Source: JAUSIK01 sp964547875
GTDB lineage: Archaea > Nanobdellota > Nanobdellia > Pacearchaeales > GW2011-AR1
NCBI GenBank assembly: GCA_964547875.1
Contig: CAZJPE010000005.1
Location: forward strand, 30,064-94,063
DNA length: 64,000 nt
Direction of reading: 5' to 3'
The position numbers and the translations under genes are program-made. Below, in pieces: positions 58,531-64,000 of the stretch; the stretch's first letter is position 1, and each line of letters begins with the position of its first letter. A model generated the notes under the pieces. It had not been told where the DNA came from and did not search any database. It worked only from the letters and a program-made list of their open reading frames with translations.

Positions 58531-60045
58531 TTACTCTGCTTTTCTAAATTTTCTTAAAACTTCTACTATTGGATTCTTCGCATCCGTCTTTTCATCAAGC
58601 AATCCTAAATCTTTATAGAAGCTATTATTGCTATAATTTGGAGGCAGTATCTGCTTTTTCTGCTTCAGATGCCAGTCTATCTGGCTTTTTACATATCCTT
58701 CTTTCAATGGAGTCTCATTTAATTTATTCCATTCCCTGACTTTCATGTCAATATATTCTGGAGAGAAATTCAGGCTCTTTAAAAACGTCAATAAAATAAA
58801 TAATCCTCTCTTCTTTCCATCTTTCAATCCTTTCAATAATTTCTTAATAGGATTAGGAAACATCTCTTCATTCACTCCTTTTACATCTATTTTTTCATAC
58901 GAGCTCTTTCTAATTTGCTCTTCTCCTTGCATCCGCATTTTCTTCCATTCTAATGCAGATGCCAATAGCCTTTTTCCTTCGCCAATTTCATTTTCAGGAA
59001 GAAAATCCAAAACTCTAACTCTTAAAGGGCTCGCATCTCTCGCAGGCTCAAATTTTTCAATTTCATTTTCTTTTATTACAACACTCGCAAGTGCAGTTTT
59101 CTCATGCAATGAATACGGCATCCTGAACAAGTGCCTTGAAGCAACTAAAACTAAATCAAGCATAGCGTGGTTTTCAACTAATTCTCCTCTTATCTCTCCG
59201 AACATTTCATGATATTTATTTGACGAAAGAGGCAATTTTTTGTTGTTGGGGTCTTTGCAGTTATTGCAGTAATAATAATCTGCCGAGCTTACAATTTCTA
59301 AAATGCCCGCACATTTTTGATTTAAGCATTGCACTCTCCTTTTATTTTTTATGTCTCTTCTTTCAATTTCAAGATTGCATATGCTGCATTTCAATTTAGT
59401 CAACTCCCCTTTTGAAGCAATATTATCGCAATTCTTGCAGCATATTCTTATTACATCTTTATTTTTCTCCAACTGACTGAAGCTTGCAATCTTTCCAGCT
59501 CTTTTTCTAAATTCAGGCTTAATCTCATTGAAAATAAATTCTGTTATAGCCCTCGGCCATTCTGGAAAAGATTCTCTCATCAACTTTCCTTCATATTCTT
59601 CTGGAAAAGCCTTTCCAGAAACAATAATATGAAAACCCTTATTCCCGCTGAATTTAATCCCATAATTTTTTATCTCATATCTTTTAAATAGTTCTAATAT
59701 TAATTTAGCTGCTTCTTTAGAGATGTCTAAATATTGCGAGTCTATATCAATAAGCAAGTCCCATCCTTTCCTTAAATTATTAAGCTCCCCAATATTCATT
59801 TCAGAGCTTATCTGCAGCGGGTCATGCCATATTTCTTCAGAAGAATGAAAGCTGGTTGCCCCATTCCTTACCAATCCGCCAATGTCAGAATCGTATTGAA
59901 TTGTATCAGGCCTTTTCCCAAATTGCTCAAAATACTTCGGCACAATCTCCCTGTTCTTGGCAAATTTTAATATCGCCTCTTGAATCTTAGGATTAGAATA
60001 ATATATCGCTGTTATCTTCCTTATTCTATCTTCTTTTTCTTCCAT
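58531..60045 (-). CDS. Single-chain DNA primase (PriS with PriL-like C terminus)
   Basis: A 504-residue archaeal-type primase. It has the catalytic DxD in WDLLIDIDSQYLD, GIKFSGNKGFHIIVSGKAFP, and the H/K region RHLFRMPYSLHEKTALASVVI. A Cys-rich insertion (CCKNCDN; CSICNLE; CNNCKD) lies in the middle. The C-terminal 110 residues (MFPNPIKKLLKGLKDGKKRG, TPLKEGYVKSQIDWHLK, ILPPNYSNNSFYKDLG) look like PriL's C-terminal domain, but the Fe-S cysteines are replaced. This matches the fused primases of Nanoarchaeota-type genomes. It starts primers for DNA replication. PCNA follows divergently. Confidence 0.85.
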   Translation of the reverse strand: MEEKEDRIRKITAIYYSNPKIQEAILKFAKNREIVPKYFEQFGKRPDTIQYDSDIGGLVRNGATSFHSSEEIWHDPLQISSEMNIGELNNLRKGWDLLIDIDSQYLDISKEAAKLILELFKRYEIKNYGIKFSGNKGFHIIVSGKAFPEEYEGKLMRESFPEWPRAITEFIFNEIKPEFRKRAGKIASFSQLEKNKDVIRICCKNCDNIASKGELTKLKCSICNLEIERRDIKNKRRVQCLNQKCAGILEIVSSADYYYCNNCKDPNNKKLPLSSNKYHEMFGEIRGELVENHAMLDLVLVASRHLFRMPYSLHEKTALASVVIKENEIEKFEPARDASPLRVRVLDFLPENEIGEGKRLLASALEWKKMRMQGEEQIRKSSYEKIDVKGVNEEMFPNPIKKLLKGLKDGKKRGLFILLTFLKSLNFSPEYIDMKVREWNKLNETPLKEGYVKSQIDWHLKQKKQILPPNYSNNSFYKDLGLLDEKTDAKNPIVEVLRKFRKAE

Positions 60046-60158
60046 TTCTTTTACATACCCTTATATATTATAATCTTTATTGTCCTCTTAACATACTAGA
60101 AATTTATTACCTATCTTAACACAACAATACTTAAAAACAAAAATCTCCCATTAAAACA

Positions 60159-60887
60159 ATGTTATTAAGACTAGAAAACCCAAGATTATTTTCTGACATA
60201 ATCTCAATTATTTCAGAGCTTGTCACAGAAGTAAAAATAAATGTTTCAAAAGAAGGGCTATCTTTGACAGCAGTTGATCCCGCAAATGTAGCAATGGTTC
60301 ACTTTAAGATGCCGGTTGATTTATTTTCCGAATATCAATTGGAAAAGCCAGAGGTTTTAGGCCTGAATCTTGACAATCTAAAAGCTGTTTTAAGAAGATG
60401 CAAGCCAGGCAGCGCTCTTACTCTGCAAAAACAGGATAATTTTCTAAAATTAAGCATATTTGACAGGATAAAGCGCGATTTTAACCTCGCTCTTTTAGAC
60501 ATTGACGTAGAAGAAAAAGAAATGCCAAACTGGGAGTTTAATTCTGTCATAAAACTGAATTCTGATTCATTAGTTGAAGTCTTGGAAGACTGCACTGTTG
60601 TATCAGACGCCTGCACATTCACAGCAGAGCCATCAAAGCTCATAGTAGAAGCATATGGCTTGCACTCAGCAAGAATAGAATTCTCATCAGATGAGGCAGA
60701 AATACACTCTGCAAATAGCACTGCAAGATTCTCCCTAGAATATATGAACAAGTTTGCCAAAGGAGCAAAAATCTCAAACCGCGCCCAGCTCTCATTTTCA
60801 AACAATCACCCTCTTAGGCTGGATTTTCCCACAGGAAATGTAATGCTCTCGTTTGTTCTCGCGCCGAGAATTGAGCAGGACGATTAG
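60159..60887 (+). CDS. pcn: PCNA sliding clamp
   Basis: A 242-residue sliding clamp. It begins MLLRLENPRLFSDIISIISE, with the two-domain layout and an interdomain connector near EKEMPNWEFNSV. The DNA-facing helices have K and R residues. The C terminus ends LSFVLAPRIEQDD, as is usual. It encircles DNA and tethers polymerase, ligase and other factors. It is divergent from the primase gene with a 113-nt gap holding both promoters. Confidence 0.94.
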   Translation: MLLRLENPRLFSDIISIISELVTEVKINVSKEGLSLTAVDPANVAMVHFKMPVDLFSEYQLEKPEVLGLNLDNLKAVLRRCKPGSALTLQKQDNFLKLSIFDRIKRDFNLALLDIDVEEKEMPNWEFNSVIKLNSDSLVEVLEDCTVVSDACTFTAEPSKLIVEAYGLHSARIEFSSDEAEIHSANSTARFSLEYMNKFAKGAKISNRAQLSFSNNHPLRLDFPTGNVMLSFVLAPRIEQDD

Positions 60888-60909
60888 ATAAAGGGAGATA
60901 TAGATTAAA

Positions 60910-61227
60910 ATGACAGATATCGGAAGTCCAATAAAAGAATTTATAGAACAAACAAAGAATCAGGCACTTGCAGGTTTAGGGGATTGGGAATTTAAAGCAC
61001 CTATAGAATTAGAATTGAATGCTATTGTTTCTGGCAAGATTGGAGGAGGTATTGATATTAAGGTAATCAATTTCGGATCTAAAGTTGAGGCTGAACAACA
61101 GCAGAAAATTAAGATTTCTATCGGACCAAAAGATGAAGCGGAGCAAGAGGAAAAGAAGGCAAGAATAGAGACGGCAAAATATCTTCAAAAAAGACCTCAC
61201 TTTGCTATACCTAACGCAAACAAATAA
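60910..61227 (+). CDS. Trypco2-like (trypsin-co-occurring domain) protein
   Basis: A 105-residue protein with the Trypco2-like pattern: an N-terminal helix SPIKEFIEQTKNQALAG, then ELELNAIVSGKIGGGIDIKV, INFGSKVEAEQQQKIKISIG. The alternating strands with K-I-G-G-G-I-x-I-K-V and final EQQQKI are close to that family as I recall it. Such domains are found with peptidases and in conflict systems. It starts 22 nt after PCNA, so it may use the same transcript. A membrane peptidase gene follows. Confidence 0.6.
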   Translation: MTDIGSPIKEFIEQTKNQALAGLGDWEFKAPIELELNAIVSGKIGGGIDIKVINFGSKVEAEQQQKIKISIGPKDEAEQEEKKARIETAKYLQKRPHFAIPNANK

Positions 61228-61313
61228 CTTTTACACAAGAATTGCTTTATAGACAAAGTCTCTCTTCATATGTATTGTTAACTTAGAGCTATCTAATTGC
61301 CCTATTTATAAAA

Positions 61314-61880
61314 ATGAAAAAAGAAAAATATGAAAAAAGATTAATACAAGGAAAAGAAGTTAGAATTAAAATTATTAAACAATTACATGGGGCATGGGCA
61401 GGATTAGATGGAAAGACAATAATTTTAAATGAAAAAACAAAGAATTCATTTAATAAAGAAGGAATAGATTCAATTTTACATCATGAAAGAGGACATCTAA
61501 GTTCTTTTGGTCAATTATTGACTTTTGCACAATGGATATTAATAATTGGAGCAATAATATTTTTATCACTTCAATTTATCGATTATTCTAATCTACCAAT
61601 AATTTATACTCTTGGGTTATTTATTTTGATAATTATTATTTCAGCTATAATACAATTACCTATTGCTTGGGCAAAAGAAATTTTATGTGATTGGAATGCA
61701 GTAAATAATAGCAATAGCGATATTTTTAGAAGGACTTTGCAAGAGTTTTATAGTTATAATAAGAAAAACTCTAAACCTTCCTTTAAAAGATTTTATAACG
61801 GAGTAATTTTACATCCTCCCCAATCAATAAGATTAGAGATAATTAGATTTATGGAAAAATTAAGAGATAAAAAATCATGA
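61314..61880 (+). CDS. M48/M56-like membrane metallopeptidase
   Basis: A 188-residue protein with HERGH in ILHHERGHLSSFGQ (about 57-71) as the zinc motif, followed by two membrane helices (LLTFAQWILIIGAIIFLSLQ; IYTLGLFILIIIISAIIQL) and a helix KEILCDWNAVN that could give the third ligand (E or D). It fits the membrane-bound M48-type plan (HtpX/Ste24-like) but is short. It is encoded next to the Trypco2-like gene, 86 nt away. Substrate unknown. Confidence 0.72.
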   Translation: MKKEKYEKRLIQGKEVRIKIIKQLHGAWAGLDGKTIILNEKTKNSFNKEGIDSILHHERGHLSSFGQLLTFAQWILIIGAIIFLSLQFIDYSNLPIIYTLGLFILIIIISAIIQLPIAWAKEILCDWNAVNNSNSDIFRRTLQEFYSYNKKNSKPSFKRFYNGVILHPPQSIRLEIIRFMEKLRDKKS

Positions 61881-61926
61881 ATCCGAAAGATCTAAATACT
61901 TCCCTTAATCAAATATTAAACAAAAG

Positions 61927-62745
61927 ATGGTAAAAACAACTCACAAAATAATCCTAGGCGACGCATTAAAAGTCCTAAAGACAATCCCAGATAATTCAAT
62001 AGATTTAGTATTTGCAGATCCCCCTTATAATATGTCTAAAAAGAAAGGATTAGCATGGAAATATAGCAAACATGTAACAATGCAAGAAAACTGGGATATA
62101 TTTTCCAAAGACGATTTCATTAAATTCAATAAGGAATGGCTCGCAGAATGTTTAAGGGTTTTGAAGCATGGAGGGAGTTTATGGATTTCAGGCAGTTTTC
62201 ATAATATTTATCAAATGGGATTTATTATTCAACAGTTTCATCCGGAAATTAAAATCAATAATAGCATAGTATGGTTTAAGCCAAATGCGCAGCCAAATAT
62301 TACATGTAGATTCTTTACAGAAAGCACAGAACATTTAATTTGGGCAACTAAAAATGGAGATGGTAAAAAATGGAAATTTAATTATCAATGGACTAAAGAT
62401 CATATAGAAGATCCTTTAAATCCAAAAGGAAAGCAAACAAGAAATGTTTGGAACATCCCCCTAACTCCAAAAAAAGAAAAATGGGCAGGAGAGCATCCAA
62501 CGCAAAAGCCATTTGAACTTCTTAGAAGAATTATTTTATCTTCTACGAACGAGGGCGATACTATTTTAGATCCATTTGTTGGCTCAGGCACAAGCTCAGC
62601 AGTTGCTAAATATTATGGCAGAAATTCTATTGGAATAGAAATAAATAAGAAGTATTTGGATATAATAAAGAAAAGACTACAGAAAGAACAAAAAACCCTA
62701 TCTGGCGAAGAGCCAAAAATTGTTTTTGAAGAATTTAAAGAATGA
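61927..62745 (+). CDS. Site-specific DNA methyltransferase (N6A/N4C, beta class)
   Basis: A 272-residue enzyme with motif IV FADPPYNMS near the N terminus (about 30-38) and motif I ILDPFVGSGTSSAVAKY near the C terminus (about 213-229), the order of beta-class methyltransferases. The target recognition region lies between them. It ends exactly one base before the stop of the convergent gene at 62746, a common arrangement for methyltransferase and nuclease pairs. The recognition site cannot be told. Confidence 0.9.
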   Translation: MVKTTHKIILGDALKVLKTIPDNSIDLVFADPPYNMSKKKGLAWKYSKHVTMQENWDIFSKDDFIKFNKEWLAECLRVLKHGGSLWISGSFHNIYQMGFIIQQFHPEIKINNSIVWFKPNAQPNITCRFFTESTEHLIWATKNGDGKKWKFNYQWTKDHIEDPLNPKGKQTRNVWNIPLTPKKEKWAGEHPTQKPFELLRRIILSSTNEGDTILDPFVGSGTSSAVAKYYGRNSIGIEINKKYLDIIKKRLQKEQKTLSGEEPKIVFEEFKE

Positions 62746-63273
62746 TTATCTTCCTCCAATCTGCGTCGCCCTGCTCACAATAACAAAAATCTCTTTTTCT
62801 TGGATTAAGGCATCCATCAATTCTCTAAAGACTCGCGCAGGTTTTTCTGGGGCAGTATTTTTCTCCATCTTTATCATAAGCTCAATCAAATGCCCTATAA
62901 AATGAACTTTATATTCCCCATATTTATTCAATTCTTCAAACGGCTTTAACTTTTCTGGAGTCGTTTCCCTTATGATGAAATTAGCTCTATCCTCTTTACT
63001 CTTGAATGCCTCAACTCTCTCATACATATCTCTAAGATATTTCATAAACTTTAGAGTAAGATCCCGGTTATGCTCTTTCTTAATCAACAAGTCAATAACC
63101 CAATGAATGTGCTTGGGTGTTCTTAAACGCTTTCCATTTTCTTGATATTTGATAAGAATATCGTGATCTGGATTATGTCCCCTACTTCCTTCAAAAACTC
63201 CTATAGTAGTGCCATCATTTAGCTTGATCTCTTTAATAGCATGATGCTCTATTCCTTTCTTCTTAAATTTCAT
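62746..63273 (-). CDS. Hypothetical protein, candidate cognate restriction enzyme
   Basis: A 175-residue soluble protein: HHAIKEIKLNDGTTIGVFEG, then SRGHNPDHDILIKYQENGKR and TPKHIHWVIDLLIKKEHNRD. The charged D/E/K cluster (NPDHDILIKY) is compatible with a PD-(D/E)xK-like nuclease core but not diagnostic. It converges with the methyltransferase gene with no gap. A restriction role is inferred from that position only. It could also be an accessory or specificity protein. Confidence 0.5.
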   Translation of the reverse strand: MKFKKKGIEHHAIKEIKLNDGTTIGVFEGSRGHNPDHDILIKYQENGKRLRTPKHIHWVIDLLIKKEHNRDLTLKFMKYLRDMYERVEAFKSKEDRANFIIRETTPEKLKPFEELNKYGEYKVHFIGHLIELMIKMEKNTAPEKPARVFRELMDALIQEKEIFVIVSRATQIGGR

Positions 63274-63300
63274 ATTTTTCAGAGAAAAAAGGATTATTTA

Positions 63301-63375
63301 AACAGATCTATTAAGCGAACTAAACCTAAACAAGACTTTAAAGTCGTAAGAGCTTGGAATACTAATAGAAAATGC
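63301..63375 (+). pseudogene. Remnant of a PBECR/DUF4258-like toxin end
   Basis: In the frame that precedes the DUF2283 pseudogene, the sequence reads FKVVRAWNTNRK just before the next ATG, which is the type of ending seen in this toxin family (compare VKSAYFTRSIK at 2428). In module 1 the toxin's TGA overlaps the antitoxin ATG; here the equivalent triplet is TGC. Only the last 20-25 residues are present, so the gene is truncated. Confidence 0.3.
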
Positions 63376-63619
63376 CAAGAAAAATTAAGACAACAGATTA
63401 CGATGATGAAAATGACATTTTGTATATTTATAATTCTGTCGGGGAATGTTGAAGAAAGCGTGCAAATATCAGAGGATGTAGTGATAGATTTAGATAATAA
63501 AGGTAAAAATAAGAGGAATAGAAATATTTTATACTAGTGAATTTTTTGGAGCTTTTAATAAAGAAATCACTAAACACTTTCTAAAAAATCTTGAGGAAAT
63601 AGAAAAATGGCTAAAATAA
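63372..63619 (+). pseudogene. DUF2283-like antitoxin gene with two frameshifts
   Basis: Three frames read in turn: MPRKIKTTDYDDENDILYIY with NSVG, then NVEESVQISEDVVIDLDNKG, and then IRGIEIFYTSEFFGAFNKEI with THFLKNLEEIEKWLK-like end. Removing one G from the GGGG run near 63440 and one A from the A5 run near 63507 restores a single 80-residue DUF2283 protein. Both breaks are at homopolymers. It is either decayed or affected by sequencing error. Confidence 0.6.
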
Positions 63620-63624
63620 AAAGC

Positions 63625-63714
63625 GTACCAATGGGCACTACAAAAGTGTCGCAGCCCTAGTTTGCCCTCTTGGGCTTTAACCAAGCGAACGCCCTAGCTG
63701 TTGGTACATTTTTT
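63625..63714 (+). ncRNA. Structured intergenic RNA or bidirectional terminator candidate
   Basis: A GC-rich island closed by GTACCAA (63625-63631) / TTGGTAC (63701-63707) and GGGC (63633-63636) / GCCC (63691-63694). Inside are hairpins CACT-ACAAA-AGTG and GCCC-TCTT-GGGC. T-runs follow on both strands. It does not match a tRNA or SRP RNA. It might be a small RNA, a mobile element end or a terminator. Apart from this the gap 63620-63799 is AT-rich and shows nothing. Confidence 0.4.
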
Positions 63715-63799
63715 ACTAGTAATATAACAATTTAAATCTTTCGGTTATACCAATTATTAGATAATAAATACCTTTTTATAGTAGCATAATTCATTGACT

Positions 63800-64000
63800 T
63801 TATGGACTTATCATAGAAAGAACAATAGGAACGGATTCAGGGAGCTTTCCTATTAATGGTTTTTCATTAGGATAATTCTTCTTAATAAAATTATAAAATT
63901 CCTTAAAAGATTTACTATGTATTGCTATTTTATTATCTATTACAACCACCCATTCTCCTGCATACTTTGAAGTTTCCTCTTCAGACAATGACTCAAAGTT
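63800..64000 (-). CDS. DUF5678-like protein, cut by the window edge
   Basis: A frame on the minus strand, open to the right edge; a TTG at 63988 is a possible start but the frame continues beyond it. The visible 66 residues read YAGEWVVVIDNKIAIHSKSF and FIKKNYPNEKPLIGKLPESV, the pattern of DUF5678 (a short strand-rich domain with W-x-x-VI-x-x-NKIA and a later LIGKLP). Members often sit beside small nucleases or antitoxins. Function unknown. Confidence 0.65.
   Translation of the reverse strand, partial: NFESLSEEETSKYAGEWVVVIDNKIAIHSKSFKEFYNFIKKNYPNEKPLIGKLPESVPIVLSMISP

Noticed and set aside
63241..63537. A 98-residue plus-strand frame joining the toxin remnant and part of the DUF2283 gene
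   Set aside because: It is a chance read-through: the first part lies antisense to 62746-63273, and the DUF2283 homology jumps frames at two homopolymers.
1..64000. CRISPR array or rRNA operon
   Set aside because: No regularly spaced direct repeats of 25-40 nt and no rRNA core sequences were seen.

Overview
This window looks like part of the genome of an AT-rich DPANN archaeon, most likely of the Pacearchaeota/Woesearchaeota (Nanoarchaeota-type) kind. Archaeal information-processing genes dominate: a class I CCA-adding enzyme, an aCPSF1-type beta-CASP RNase, a proteasome beta subunit, Mre11-Rad50, PCNA, a single-chain primase and an archaeal-promoter tRNA-Thr(CGU). Many genes have a TATA box about 25 nt before the ATG, so they are probably leaderless. 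No rRNA, CRISPR array or complete insertion sequence was seen. The lineage is an inference from gene content.

Layout. 1-1.4 kb: a gene end, then a coiled-coil/winged-helix protein whose gene and upstream region carry CAGCTG palindromes and AAACACC repeats. 1.4-8 kb: small membrane proteins and a dense toxin-antitoxin island (PBECR/DUF4258-like with DUF2283, RelBE-like, VapBC-like, DUF2683 pair) sprinkled with short intergenic repeats, then an AbrB-nucleotidyltransferase plus coiled-coil module. 8-16 kb: a membrane ATPase, a large surface protein, tRNA-Thr, argS, a nucleotidyltransferase-deaminase fusion and the SRP RNA. 16-30 kb: mre11-rad50, a gene remnant, psmB, aCPSF1, TrmB-type regulators, NAD salvage genes, a second copy of the AbrB-nucleotidyltransferase module, a presenilin-type protease and the first diversity-generating retroelement (DGR) target gene. 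30-45 kb: on the minus strand cca, an Era-like GTPase cluster, large surface proteins and a complete type IV pilus-like operon, interrupted by an ArmA/FmrO-like methyltransferase gene. 45-64 kb: thioredoxin reductase, glutaredoxin, a thermonuclease, the second DGR target, a run of secreted proteins (metzincin plus beta-helix, NosD-like, alpha-toroid), primase, PCNA, a Trypco2-like protein next to a membrane peptidase, a convergent methyltransferase/putative nuclease pair and a decayed toxin-antitoxin pair.

Two systems stand out. First, two paralogous genes 21 kb apart (28693-29556 and 49715-50545) carry a GC-rich 84-bp block whose differences fall mostly on codon positions 1 and 2, followed by an identical 15-nt hairpin: the signature of DGR variable regions. 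No reverse transcriptase or template repeat lies in the window, so these would be remote targets. Second, two copies of an AbrB-like/nucleotidyltransferase protein overlap a small charged coiled-coil gene by exactly 26 nt, and each start codon abuts two 8-bp palindromes spaced 11 bp apart. The palindrome sequence differs between the copies (GTTATAAC versus GTTTAAAC) while the geometry is identical, suggesting two insulated, autoregulated, toxin-antitoxin-like modules.

The pilus operon, the pilin-like genes at 16.0 and 37.3-38.5 kb, and the many secreted, single-anchor proteins point to a cell that invests in its surface, as expected of a host-attached archaeon. Several apparent frameshifts at homopolymer runs could be real decay or assembly error.
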